This document shows positions 30,649 to 40,600 of a DNA stretch of 64,000 bases, piece by piece. A program made the position numbers and the translations under genes. Each line of letters opens with the position of its first letter. Position 1 is the stretch's first letter. Under the pieces are notes generated by a model, which had not been told where the DNA came from, did not search any database, and saw only the letters and a list, made by a program, of their open reading frames with translations. Origin of the DNA: Ligula intestinalis (taxonomy: Eukaryota > Platyhelminthes > Cestoda > Diphyllobothriidea > Diphyllobothriidae); contig JAYGXS010000002.1 of the NCBI GenBank assembly GCA_036362985.1, positions 94,439,011 through 94,503,010 of the forward strand, given 5' to 3'.

Positions 30649-31159
30649 GACCCAGCTGACCTTTCCTTTTCGCCGATTGCCAGGAGTGCGCGGCGAGTAT
30701 CACCTCCGTAACCCCACTTTTTAAAGAATCTTCGTTTTGTAAGGGGTCAGGAAAAAGATCATGAATAAGCCCGAATTCTGGCATGACTGAAAAGATTTGA
30801 ACCTAGACTGCACAATGATTAATATTGCAAGCCGACTTAATGTTGGTTTGTGAGTGATTACGACTAATTTTCAAATATTGGAGTTTTGGTTGCAGTACTC
30901 GCCATAATGTATTGTTTTAATGTAACCTCTTTGATTTGGTTCCCGTTAAGCGTCTCCTTGCTGGCTTTTGCATGTTGCTTAGTTACCACAGCTGAGGAGA
31001 GTGTGCGAGTGTCAATGAGGAAAGCTCGTAGCAGACGGGGACTGTACCTAGGGCCGAACAGAGCTGGATGCCTGTGGGATTACCCACACATACACTGTTA
31101 TTTTTGAAAATTCAGCTCTCCGTTAGACTTCTACTAAATTCTCAATCGACCTCTAATCT
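30649..31159. other. Unassigned, AT-rich
   Basis: Nothing coding recognised. It leads into PLE sequence from about 31,160. Confidence 0.3.
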
Positions 31160-31735
31160 CTCCTGCCTGACAATGTGTTCTTGCTTTTGATAATGAGTTG
31201 CCATCTGATGACAATATACAAATTTTGGTCTGTGCCTATAGACCTTGAATCTACTGATCTGCACCATGGTCAAACATTAATTTCTAATTTCCGACTTTGT
31301 GCCTTTTTAATAGAGCCGCTAGAATCTGTTCTTCAGATACGATCGCTTAAGAGATGAGTTTTCGCAGGAATCTGTTTCTTGGAAACGGCTATCCGGAGAA
31401 ATTTGTTGATAAGTATCGAAACCGCAGACAAGAAAATATTCCTGAAATGTCAATGCCAAAAAAACTGGTGAGCATTTATATCCCTTTTAAGGGTGATAAT
31501 GTCTCCAACGTGATAAAACGAAGGCTTCGATTGAAAGAACTTATCGCGTCGCTAAATTGTTGTATATAAGCACAAAATGGCCATCCCAGTTCGACCGACT
31601 ATAGACCTTCTACCTATGCACGCTACCTCAAACTGCGTTTGCGAATTTACGTGTAGTTGCGGATGCAAATACATCAGGCGCACGCAAAGGCAATTGGCGA
31701 CGCGGCCAGCTGAACACATACCAAAGTAACCAATG
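31160..31735 (+). pseudogene. Divergent PLE fragment (thumb, connector, GIY-YIG start)
   Basis: A PLE lineage different from the others here. Around 31,310 a frame reads LFNRAARICSS. From 31,354 MSFRRNLFLGNGYPEKFVDK and KKLVSIYIPFKGDNVSNVIK RRLR follow, the connector with an IPFKGD motif. In another frame MHATSNCVCEFTCSCGCKYI RRTQRQL covers the GIY-YIG start, with a Cys-rich CxCxC and YIR in place of YIG. The fragment ends near 31,735 where an inverted SINE tail begins. It is inactive. Confidence 0.75.
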
Positions 31736-31878
31736 TATTGCCGGCAAACGTTAGAACTGCAGGATACACGTACTTCAAGCTCATTACCTTTCGTCAGCTG
31801 CAGTAACCCGACTCCAGTATAGCCACAGAAACTGTCGCTACACTCGACTTTCGAACCCGTGACCAGTGACAACCACGA
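31724..31878 (-). mobile_element. tRNA-headed SINE, minus-strand member of a head-to-head pair
   Basis: Read on the minus strand it has a B-box-like gggttcgaaagtcgag and then a body ending acgtttgccggcaatacatt. The body is the inverted equivalent of 31,940-32,050. Confidence 0.6.
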
Positions 31879-31889
31879 CAACCGGCCAG

Positions 31890-32050
31890 ACGTCGACCCA
31901 GTGGCTCAGTGGATAGAACGTTCGTCTCTAGCTCTAGCGGCAGTTTCTGTGGCTATGCAGGAGTCCGGTAACTGCAGCTGACAAAAGCTAATGAGCTTGA
32001 ACTACGCGCATCCTGCAGTCCTTACGTTTGCCGGTTATATATTGGTTACT
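31890..32050 (+). mobile_element. tRNA-headed SINE, plus-strand member of a head-to-head pair
   Basis: The head holds an A-box-like agtggctcagtggatagaac but no B box; the body begins ggcagtttctgtggctatgc and ends gtttgccggttatatattgg. It matches the minus-strand copy at 31,724-31,840. Confidence 0.6.
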
Positions 32051-32584
32051 TATACTTAGCGAGTAACATAATTGTTTTGTTCTTGAGAAAAATAAACTGG
32101 AAGTTTCCAGCCCTCTCGCTTAGCGAGATAACCAGGGTTGGTGAATCCTGAAGCAGATCGGAGTACACCTACGTACTAATATGCCGAAGTGGTTGCTCAG
32201 GGCGGAACATAAAGTACCTAAGAGTTCAGTCACGAAGCGCCTAGTGGACACTGGCCATAGGCTTGACCAAAAGACTGCATTTAAGGTCGTACTTCGGGCG
32301 ACTGCTACGCTTTGTGGAGGCTGCTGCAATAAGGAGAAGAAAACTAGAACTCTGTAAGCAACCGGATCATGTGATCAATCACGCATTGCCTTGATAATGA
32401 TCAGTACAGTCATTTCCGCTCACGCCTCCTCACTTCCACTGCCCTAACCCTCTTCCTTCCTCAACCTTGTCCCACAAGCTTTTATGCCCCTGAACTAGCA
32501 TGAACTGCCATGCAGTGAAAGGGTACAACGACGGGCAAATAAGTTAGTGCGAAGCCAAGCGTACCTTCCTTATCAGACACGACC

Positions 32585-33180
32585 GACCAATCTTGACTTA
32601 TTTCCTCTGGAATTGCAGACAGCTGCGCGGTGACCTAATGCAGGCATTTCGCATGCTGTGGGGCCAGAATTGTTGCCTAACATCCAAAGACTTCTTTGAG
32701 CTGGCCACTTATACCAGATTGCGCAGGAACCCTCTCAAACTACGTTTGACTGGGGCAAGATGAAACACACGAAAATTCTTCTTCACTAAGAGGGTAATTT
32801 AGGCATGGAATGCTCTGCCCGCATGCATTGTCATGGCATAATCTGTGGACACGTTTAAGATGCAGTTGGACCAACATAAAAAGGCGTTCTCTGTAATTAT
32901 GCTAGACTTATTACATAATTGCACGTCAGCAAGCGAGATTTGCCACCAGACTCTTCTGACAGTAATTTTTTTTGAAAACACACTGCTCGCTACTTTTTAT
33001 AATATGTTTCTTAAGAATAACTTCTGATCGTGGTGGACTCCCTTGTTTCGTCATCTGGTCGGCAGACCCGGTTACCAGCAAGGGGGCATTATGGGTGCAT
33101 CTCCGACACTCGGTGGTGTTCTCATGACCACCGCGATCTTCTCGTGTGACCAATAGGATATTGAAAAATCGCTATGGCCT
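32585..33180 (+). pseudogene. CR1-like LINE tail, same family as the outer LINE
   Basis: Reads LTYFLW, QLRGDLMQAFRMLWGQNCCL, then SKDFFELATYTRLRRNPLKL RLTGAR, a stop, FFFTKRVI, a stop, AWNALPA and SVDTFKMQLDQHKK. It spans continuously the point at which copy A interrupts the outer LINE, so it serves as the empty-site reference. The 3' UTR to about 33,180 resembles 5120-5450. Confidence 0.8.
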
Positions 33181-33562
33181 CCTCCTGACATGATTCAAAC
33201 ACTTTCAGCAGCAGTACATCCGATTAAGATATACCTTTCGACTTCCCCCCGCCCAGAAGGACGACCGGTGGTGGACATCCCTGCAAGAAGTCACCTCATA
33301 AAATGCATATGTAAGACCTTGGTGGAACCTGCTTGGTTTGAGGTCATGGCGGACGGTAGGGGGAGGGAATAGGGCGGTTATACTTGTGCTATCCAAACGT
33401 CTGTGCACTCCACGCGTTTTTCAATCCGTCAGCGTGTCTGACTTTCAGGAACTGTGTCCTGCGGCCATTGCACCTCCATATATGTGGGCACACGCTCGTC
33501 GCATGTGCTGACGAACACGCACGCCCCCGCGCATGCCGATTAAGCCAAGGAGCAATAAGGTT
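33181..33562. other. Unassigned stretch
   Basis: No recognisable coding or RNA gene. Contains a GC-rich block near 33,490-33,540. Confidence 0.3.
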
Positions 33563-33707
33563 TCGCTTTGCCAAGGAGCTCGCAACTCAAACTCTCAAGG
33601 CCTTCACATAGTTAGTAAGTTGATCTGTCGGTGCAAATTCATCATATCAACTTAGTCGCTCTGTGATGGTCTTGAGGGTTTGAGTTGCGAGCTCCTTGGC
33701 AAAGAGG
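33563..33707. repeat. Palindromic repeat, arms of about 63 bp
   Basis: Left arm 33,563-33,625 and right arm 33,644-33,707 are inverted copies centred on ttgccaaggagctcgcaact / agttgcgagctccttggcaa. A third copy of the right-arm sequence follows the SINE at 33,950-34,010. Confidence 0.8.
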
Positions 33708-33785
33708 AGCTTAATTGTTGCTTAACTACATCGGCGAAACACCAACACTAATTCATCATATTCCCAATGACGACTGAAAAAGCAG

Positions 33786-34012
33786 GGAACCCGTAGATTA
33801 GGGGCAGAGCCTTACACTCAATAGCCGAAGGTCCCGAGTTCGAATCTCGAAGGCCACAACCTTTGAGATTATGTATTACTGGCTGATGATGGCTAATAAG
33901 CTAGAAACGGCCATTTCGGTCTCCCTTTGCTTTGTTGGATCGACTTCATCATGTCAACTTAGCCATTGGATGATGGTCTTGAGGGTTTGCGTTGCGAGCT
34001 CCTTGGCACGGC
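33786..34012 (+). mobile_element. tRNA-derived SINE
   Basis: The head has acccgtagattaggggcaga (A box) and cccgagttcgaatctcg (B box, near consensus). The body has ctgatgatggctaataagct and gtctccctttgctttg. The sequence ending gcgagctccttggc at 34,010 also occurs just upstream of the SINE at 33,645-33,705, so that upstream piece may be the tail of a second copy. Confidence 0.7.
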
Positions 34013-34120
34013 GGAAATAAATTGTTCCATGACTAGGCCGGTAAAACACTGAAAGAAGCGAAAATGGGTGCTCCCGGACATAATTGGGGAGGCAAGGCGA
34101 TCACGGGAACCAATGATTGA

Positions 34121-34398
34121 ATGTCCTGACGTTTTGGAATCAAACAAGCTTCCATTGTCAAAGGTGGTAAATGCACAAACGTTCACAGTATTTAGAGGTT
34201 AAATTCAGCTGGGCATGGGGATGGCTGTTTTCATGCAGTTGCACGCTCGTATCACCAGGAGGTGGTGGTGGCGTTGGTGTGATAATTTTCATTGATCGAA
34301 TTCGCATTGTTCGTAGGTTGGGCCCGGCCGACGTCGTGCCGCGTTCACACCTTCCCCTACAGGTGCAAATTGCGGTTGCCATGTTCGCGTTGACGTCT
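34121..34398 (-). repeat. 278-bp PLE-associated inverted repeat, left copy
   Basis: Inverted match to 37,665-37,942. It includes ttgggcccggccgacgtcgt and ends with the hairpin-like motif at 34,126-34,161. PLEs often carry terminal pseudo-LTRs in direct or inverted orientation. Confidence 0.88.
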
Positions 34399-35759
34399 CA
34401 GCTCTCTTGTAGAGACTTCGTACACAGCTGCGTTTGTGACACAGTGGATGGTTGCTTTGGTAACTCAGGATCTGGCGAGTGTTGGTAACCTTCCTGTAAA
34501 CCGTCGTCTTGAGGTTCCCGTCAGTCTTGCGATGAACCAAAACGTCTAGGAATACTAGTTGTATATCGTTTTCTGCCTCCATTGTGAATTGAATATCTGG
34601 AAAAATGGAGTTCAGGCGGGCATGAAAGTTGTTGACTCCTTCCCGCTTGATAATGACGAAAGTGTCGTCTACATAACGCGCCCAAAATTTGGGCGAACAC
34701 TAACGTTTCCAACCTCTGTAGGACTGCCTCAGCAACGAAACCAGATAGAGGTGATCTCATCGGTGTTCCTTTGGTTTGCTCGTAGATTGTCCCTTCAAAG
34801 GTAAAGTAAGTTCTGAGGCAGTACTTCAGCAATTGCAAGAGATGTCCACGTTTCGGTGTTTTGGCGGACCCGATATACTGGCTGTCCAGGAGGTCGCTTA
34901 CGGTCTCAATGGCAAGACTCTGCGGGATCGAGTTGAATAATGAGGTGACGTCGAATGATATCCTGATCTCATCTGCCTCGAGTTTTAATCCAGTTATTCT
35001 CTCCAGAAAATCCGTGGCTGATCGGACTGTCGTACCTGAGCCCGACGTAAAGGGATTCAAGCGTCGGAACATCCATTTGGCCAAGTTAAAGGTGGGTGTG
35101 CCACGGAGAGACACGATCGGACGAAAGGGAACACCCTCTTTGTGAACCTTGGGTAGGCCGTAAAGCCTTGCCATGGCTGCATCGTTCGGTTTGATGGCTA
35201 ATCGTTCTGCTCTGGTCATCGCACCATTGCTCTGCAGCGCGGTAAGTGTGGAGTTGATTTGATTTACCAACGTTTTCATCGAGTCCCCTTCACACTTCTG
35301 GTATGCTTCGTAGTCCTCGAGTAATGCCTTGGCCTTCTGTAGGTATTCGGCTTTGGCTGGTACAACCGTAGACCGCCCTTTGTCTGTCGGTAGTATGATG
35401 ATTGTCTTGTCGGCCATCAGCGTCCTCTGCTCTGTTTTCGGTATAACCGGCCGGCATTTGTGCGTCATGATAAGAGACGTAATTTGTTGCCGAATTAGGT
35501 TTTGTGTCTCAGCGGGCTCATTGAAGTGCTAAAGAACTGACTTCATGGCGGCCAGCAGGTCAACCGGGTCGGCGTCAGAGGTGTTGAAACCGACAGCATA
35601 ATGCAGCAGTCTAATTTGCTCTGGCTTGAGGTCTGGGGATAACAGGTTGTGGACCGATTGCTCGTCCTCCTCTTCTGCGACGGAACCTAGATTTTGAAAT
35701 TTATCCATCAGCTCCCTATCTCGTCTGGATCTCAGTTCTCTGACTCGTTGGTCAATCAC
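34289..35759 (-). pseudogene. PLE-1 reverse transcriptase
   Basis: From 35,759 the minus strand reads DLKPEQIRLLHYAVGFNTSD ADPVDLL (PLE N-terminal domain), a stop at 35,529-35,531, then IIILPTDKGRSTVV, ARLYGLPKVHKEGVPFRPIV, LAKWMFRRL, RISFDVTSLFNSIP (motif A) and QTKGTPMRSPLSGFVAEAVL QRLE (motif B). A shift near 34,690 leads to KFWARYVDDTFVIIK (motif C, intact, codons at 34,664-34,675), IFPDIQFTMEAEND, FLDVLVHRKTDG and the thumb HPLCHKRSCVRSLYKRAET. Catalytic Asp residues of motifs A and C are present. Motif B has Arg where GTPMGSP is usual. One stop and one frameshift separate it from an open RT. Confidence 0.9.
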
Positions 35760-35964
35760 TACACGGAGTAGCTCTGTACTGTTCTCCCCGATGATCTCTG
35801 AGCATGTTGACGATTATTTATTAACCATCCGTCGTTATTTGTGAAGTCTAAAGTGGCAGTCCTGGATAAGGATTCGAGTCATCCGCCTGCCATGCTGCAT
35901 CACCCATTTCCTCGCCAATATTGTGTTTACCGGTGGCTTGTGGGTCAAGCTCTTCGGAAGCACT

Positions 35965-36882
35965 CTATTGTCGAGGCACCTGTGAAGACGCCATCAGGTC
36001 TGTGTGCGTATCGTATGCGCTTGGCCGGCTACTATCGGATCTCCTCCCATACTCGAGTGACTGGACCGGTTGGCATTCAAAGTGTGGACCCACCTCATAT
36101 GTTTGGGCTCGTCGGTTGGTTGATGAATCATGTCGGCCTTTTGAGTCGCGATTAGTTCTCGTCCGCTGCCGCGTCGGTGACCACTGTTGACGAAATTGTA
36201 AGTTGCTCGCTAGCACCGGCGGCCTCGTTGGGCCTGATTGGAGTCTTGTCCGGAGGCCCTGATACGCTGGATTTAAATCAATATTTCTAATGATTGTGCC
36301 CACGGATGCCCAACTTTCAAGCATCAATCTGGTCATCTTGTCGCTGGATCGGCCGATGACTTTGGTGTTTTCGAAAGCGAACTTATGCTTCTCCCGGTTC
36401 ATGTGGCCGTATACCAGTTACAGTTTATCCTCGCGATTGACTGCAAGTTTGTGTTCATTCAGTCTTGTACAGAGGCGTTTATCTGTTTCACCAACACACC
36501 TTGCACGGCAATTTTGGCATGGTATGCTGTAGACCACTCCTGATTGTTCCGTTGCTGGAAGTGGGTCCATGGGTCTCATTATTTGCTGCCGGATTGTTGA
36601 ATCGGGTTTGTGGGCCACACCAATTCCGAAAGGGTTCAGGAGTCTAGCTGTCGCTTCCGAAACATTTTTCACGTAAGGAATCGCTAGCCAGAACCTTGGT
36701 TTTTCGTCGTCTGGTCGAGTTCGGGTGGGCTTTCGTCGGCACGCACGTATGAAGGATATCGCATAACCGTCAGATATGAACAAGGAATTGAGGTATTTTG
36801 CCTTCCCCGATTTCGTCCTCATCGCTCCAGTGCGTTTAAACGCGTTGGAATAGAGATCTAACACAACTGCGTTTGTGACCAA
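35965..36882 (-). pseudogene. PLE-2 connector and GIY-YIG endonuclease, one stop
   Basis: Open apart from a TAA at 36,418-36,420. Reads YLNSLFISDGYAISFIRACR, PRFWLAIPYVKNVSEATARL LNPFGIGVAHKPDSTIRQQI MRPMDPLP. GIY-YIG follows: SGVVYSIPCQNCRARCVGET DKRLCTRLNEHKLAVNREDK, the stop, then HMNREKHKFAFENTKVIG, TRLMLESWAS and IRNIDLNPAYQGLR. The tyrosine of YIG is Cys (CVGET). Arg and the catalytic Glu (LMLESW) remain. Confidence 0.87.
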
Positions 36883-36884
36883 TT

Positions 36885-37279
36885 GGGTGGTACCTTTGGA
36901 ATTGCAGGATGCGTTTGTTGTTCGTTGCCTTGCGGTAGACCGTAGTGTTTATCCTTCACTCGGAAGTCCTCTTGACATACACATCCAGGAAAGGAAACTG
37001 GTCGTTATCTTCCTCTTCCATCGTAAATTGGATGTCAGGGAATGTAGAATTCAGTAAGGTCTTAAAGCTCTGAATGTCGTTTCTTTTGATTACAACAACG
37101 GTGTCGTTGAGGTATCCGGTCCAGAATTTTGGACAGTAAGCCCGGAAGACTAGTCGCTCTAGCCTCTGCAGGAGCGCCTCGGCAATTAGTCCTGAGAGGG
37201 GGGAGCCAATCGGTGTTCCCTTCATCTGTTCATAAACCTGGTTGCTGTAGCTGAAGATAGTCACAAGGCACAAGTCCAA
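36885..37279 (-). pseudogene. PLE-2 RT fragment, catalytic Asp replaced
   Basis: The minus-strand frame 37,279-36,956 gives QVYEQMKGTPIGSPLSGLIA EALLQRLE (motif B), KFWTGYLNDTVVVIK (motif C), FPDIQFTMEEEDNDQFPFLD VYVKR. Motif C is YLND instead of YVDD: Asn encoded at 37,106-37,108 replaces the first catalytic Asp. A shift then brings TVYRKATNNKRILQFQRYHP IGHKRSCVRSLFQRV, the thumb, ending at a stop. Confidence 0.85.
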
Positions 37280-37550
37280 CAGCTCAGTGACGTTTTGTCA
37301 TTAAATTTGCTGGTCCTCGTCTTCATACTTTCGGCAAGTAGTTCATCAATAGTGCTTACGGTGAGGCCAGTGCGAGAGCCGTTCGCCGCGTGCACGGCCG
37401 AAATGACTCATATAGCAACCGACGGACACCGCACCCAGAACGACGGCTGATCCGCGCAGTTCAGAGCTCGTGCATCAGCCATCACTACAACACCAGATGG
37501 GTGGTGCGGCATTCGAAGTCTCGGCAAGCAGGAACACACAACTCATCACT

Positions 37551-37586
37551 CTGATGATGGAAACTAGTGTATTTTAGAAACGTCAG
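37551..37586. promoter_or_regulatory. 36-nt PLE terminal hairpin motif
   Basis: Starts ctgatgatggaaac and ends tagaaacgtcag. The outer six bases pair with one G-T. CTGATGA and GAAA are both present. The following 75 bp match 6407-6480, so this is a PLE terminus of the same family. Confidence 0.6.
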
Positions 37587-37664
37587 CACAATTACAGTGA
37601 GGTCCACGACAGTGCCTTGTTTTCTTCTTCGTCTTATTTGGGGGATGATGATCGGTAGAAACGG

Positions 37665-37942
37665 AGACGTCAACGCGAACATGGCAACCGCAATTTGCAC
37701 CTCAAGTGGAAGGTGTGAACGCGGCACGACGTCGGCCGGGCCCAACCTACGAACAATGCGAATTCGATCAATGGAAATTATCACACCAACGCCACTACCA
37801 CCTCCTGGCAATACGAGCCTGCAACCGCATGAAAACAGTCATCCCCATGCCTAGCTAAATTTATCCTATCAATACTGCGAACGTTTGTGCATTTAGCACC
37901 TTTGACAATGGAAGCTTGTTTGATTCCGAAACGTCAGGACAA
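37665..37942 (+). repeat. 278-bp PLE-associated inverted repeat, right copy
   Basis: Inverted counterpart of 34,121-34,398. Begins agacgtcaacgcgaacatgg and ends near ccgaaacgtcaggac. A hairpin-like motif lies at 37,902-37,937. Confidence 0.88.
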
Positions 37943-38085
37943 GGGTTAGGGCGTTAGACTGATCAAATGGGTCGCGTGTTCGGAGCTCGGGTGGGGCTCT
38001 ACTTGAGTCTGGGAATAACTGACTGACGACGACTTATAAGGCAGGGATAGCCATCCAGGCTCCCTGTTCTTTGCTGACAATACTA
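37940..38085 (+). mobile_element. SINE with truncated head fused to a PLE terminus
   Basis: aagggttagggcgttagac matches the A-box part of the SINE at 11,441 and abuts the PLE end directly. The B-box-like cgcgtgttcggagctcgg follows, then a body with ctgacgacgacttataaggc and caggctccctgttctttgct like the SINE bodies at 11,560 and 33,880. Confidence 0.6.
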
Positions 38086-38441
38086 TCTTTGAGCCCATTT
38101 ACCGATGATATATGATCAATTTCCCATTTCATGTTAGTATTTTGTCGGGAATAAAATGCCACAGAAGTTTTTACTTTTTGCCATTTCTTCAGCTTGCCCC
38201 CGCAGTATTAGGTTCTTCAGCAACGGCTTTATAATCGACTATCTTCCGCGTTGAATATACCGAAGTATGCCACAGAACAATCGGTATATAGGCGACATCA
38301 GAAGAATATTCCGTGTTAGAACGATAGAAAATCAAGCTGACTTGCATGCGCAAATCTGCCTACCTTTTTTTATAATCTACAGCCTGTTCAACTTCTGCCC
38401 TCTGTCGGTTCATGCTTGTTGACTCCTGATTGACACCTGAC
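38086..38441. other. Intronic or flanking sequence
   Basis: No exon or repeat recognised. It lies beyond the last ADAM exon I can place; the expected transmembrane and cytoplasmic exons were not found. Confidence 0.3.
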
Positions 38442-38653
38442 CTGCAGGCTCCATAGGGACATGGTCGATTGTCATCCAGGTGCATCACATAGAGGTCACT
38501 CCTCGGCTTCTCATTCGTCATGTTCCAGAGGTAATGTATATCAGAAGTAAAATATTCACTGTCACCCCCGCCGAAGCTAGCCATACGTAAGTAATCTTTC
38601 TCGAAAGGGTATTTAGATTTCAAATATTCGGGGGTTCTCCAAATAAATGCCCC
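38442..38653 (-). CDS. ADAM17-like metalloprotease, later cysteine-rich exon (partial gene)
   Basis: The minus-strand frame gives FIWRTPEYLKSKYPFEKDYL, DSEYFTSDIHYLWNMTNEKP and LYVMHLDDNRPCPYGACR, then a splice donor (CTGCAG|gtcagg) at 38,442. The ending GRxPCxxGxC-like DNRPCPYGAC fits the end of the extracellular membrane-proximal region of ADAM17. The N-terminal boundary is uncertain: an in-frame TAG lies just upstream, so an acceptor at gatag (38,654) is assumed. The middle of this exon does not match the family closely. Confidence 0.55.
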
Positions 38654-39389
38654 CTATCCTCGAACAGAAAATAGGGATCGCCTTCCAGCCTTTAGATGAA
38701 GACGAATAAGTCCCGTACCTTTCCTCGCGGTCTGCGTCCTCTGTATGAATAAGCATTGGTCGGCAGACCTCTTGTACCTCGTCGTTTATTCTTAATGGGG
38801 ATGCGCAGCAAATCAGGCAGGAGAATTCAGCTGCAATTTAACGAAGCAAAATCATAAATAACACTCGTGGTAAACATTTTATGTTTGCATAAGCAAAACA
38901 TAGTAGTTACCTGTATAGCAGACATCAAGGAAGTAGGATTGCTTCAAGCTTGAACTCGTACTAATATTCATGGACGGAGTTCAGCTATTTAAGATCTCAG
39001 GTTGCAAAACTTTAATGCCATGCATGATATAGAGCATCGATGAATATGAAAAAAGTGAACGTCCTCACGCTCGCCACCGATAAAGTGTGCTCGCCGGTCG
39101 TTATAGATTAGGCTGAGTATTGAATAAATGTAAATTATCTCTTGATGTACATTAAGAAGACATTCAGCAAGATGAGGAAAGTGTGGGCTCTCACAAGAAA
39201 GCAACCTCTAACATGGAAGCTCTTGATGCCAATATGGCAGGCTCCTGGGGCCTGCCAATAGTCCGCAAGTTAGGCGTGTCTGCTTGTCCCATCATCTCCT
39301 TACATAGCACCCCAGAATTAGGCCTGTCAACGTGATTGTACCAGTGAATTTTTTCTTACGGGGAACTCGGTGTGGACAGCGAAGTTGAA

Positions 39390-39830
39390 TGATATGCTTT
39401 TGTCGCGCATCCAATCTTTTGAAGCAAAGCAGATGTGGCGATCTTGTCCCTTGATGTGATCTCGTTATTCATCATTGTTCCAAACACACCGGCGTTCGAT
39501 ACTATCGATGGCTTTCTCTGCAAATAATATGACGATACAGACCGGGCGATGCAGACATCAATGGCCTCTTCTCCTTCTGAACACATAACCAGATCAAGTT
39601 TACAGAGGTTCGAAAGGCCTGCCTTCAGCCCAAACGCCCCGAAGGCCTGGGCCAGATAGGTTGACGATAACTTCGATATAATTAAAAAGACCCAGAAGCA
39701 GACTTTTAAGCCGTTATTGAATTCAAACATTTCCACAATCCAGTTAACCATGGAAGATAACATCTACAATCTGTTGCCCTTCCTTGATTTCCAAGTTAAA
39801 AGGCTGGCAGAGAAAAGACAAGGACAGTGG
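39390..39830 (+). pseudogene. PLE RT fragment in an ADAM intron
   Basis: The plus strand reads VAILSLDVISLFIIVP (motif A), then KAWAR, a stop, VDDNFDIIKKTQKQTFKPLL (motif C region with VDD), STIQLTMEDN and LLPFLDFQVKRLAEK. The long open frame on the opposite strand (39,356-39,763) is a shadow of this sequence. It is antisense to the ADAM exons. Confidence 0.75.
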
Positions 39831-40383
39831 TCCGCCGTAATGCAACTAGCGCTAGGCGCATTATCTGCGACCAAAACAACCCCCAGGTCGACCGTCACTT
39901 TCCACCGAGTGCTTCAGTATCTTGGAGGCAAGTCCAGTAACTTGCAGGTTAATTATTTTTAGTAATATCAGACTTACGAAACATCCGAAGCCCTCTCTTT
40001 TACCTACCCAACCTTTATCCGGTGTTAAGAAAGAGTTAGGAAGACCGGAAGCGGAGAAGGACTCGGTAGATTGGCGTGACAGAGGCCCCTCTTTTGCGTG
40101 CAATCACGCCACTCCAAGGTTAGCACTTGTAATGAGAGCGTAAACTCAATAACGCCTGCCGTTCCCCGAATGGCCCCCATATTGTTCCAGTGTATCTACC
40201 ACGCAAGCAAATCTCATGAATGAAATGTATTAATGCCGTAAAATGTATTCCAACTTTCCATAGAAATCTTTCTTCAACACAAATTAATAAAATAAGGCCA
40301 AACTGTCAAAGGCTTTCACTGTCGTTAAGTGTTGAGATATGAATGACAAGTATAAAAATTTAACCTGTTTGTAATTAACTAAC

Positions 40384-40600
40384 TTATCCTTATCACAGAT
40401 GCAGGTTTTGAGGCCAACATGTTTGCAAAAAGGTCTACAACCATCCCATTTACAGAAACCATGCTCATCACACGGCCTTTTTTCGTCCGACCTGGCTTCA
40501 GGACAGAATGGTTTATCACCATCACACCACGCATTATGTAAACACGGTGTGTTTGCTGCGGCGTCGTAGCAAACGGTCCCCTTGGCAGCGAATTGGCAAT
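40384..40600 (-). CDS. ADAM17-like metalloprotease, membrane-proximal Cys-rich exon
   Basis: The minus-strand exon follows acceptor gttttcag at 40,601. It reads DCQFAAKGTVCYDAAANTPC, LHNAWCDGDKPFCPEARSDE, KRPCDEHGFCKWDGCRPFCK and HVGLKTCICDKDK, ending at a plausible gttagt donor (40,383). The Cys spacing and CQF start are those of the ADAM10/17 membrane-proximal domain. Its first base joins the preceding exon in phase (TGCACAAAAG|ATTGC gives CCTKDCQF). It acts at the cell surface, adjoining the disintegrin domain of the sheddase. The other frame of this exon, which has a Met start, is not the coding frame. Confidence 0.8.

Larger units (their letters stand above)
34121..35790 (-). mobile_element. 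PLE-1, minus strand, N-terminal domain plus RT
   Basis: The longest PLE body of the window: N-terminal region, RT palm, thumb start and a terminal 278-bp segment (34,121-34,398) that recurs inverted at 37,665-37,942. The GIY-YIG domain is missing because thumb sequence runs directly into the terminal segment. One stop and one frameshift break the frame. Confidence 0.88.
35950..37300 (-). mobile_element. PLE-2, minus strand, RT end, thumb and GIY-YIG
   Basis: A second PLE body directly upstream of PLE-1 and in the same orientation. It starts inside the RT before motif B and runs through motif C, thumb, connector and GIY-YIG. The two adjacent bodies carry complementary parts of the same protein plan. 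Confidence 0.85.

Noticed and set aside
39356..39763. 135-codon open frame on the minus strand
   Set aside because: It is antisense to a plus-strand PLE RT fragment with a readable VDD motif, and the protein itself has no domain.
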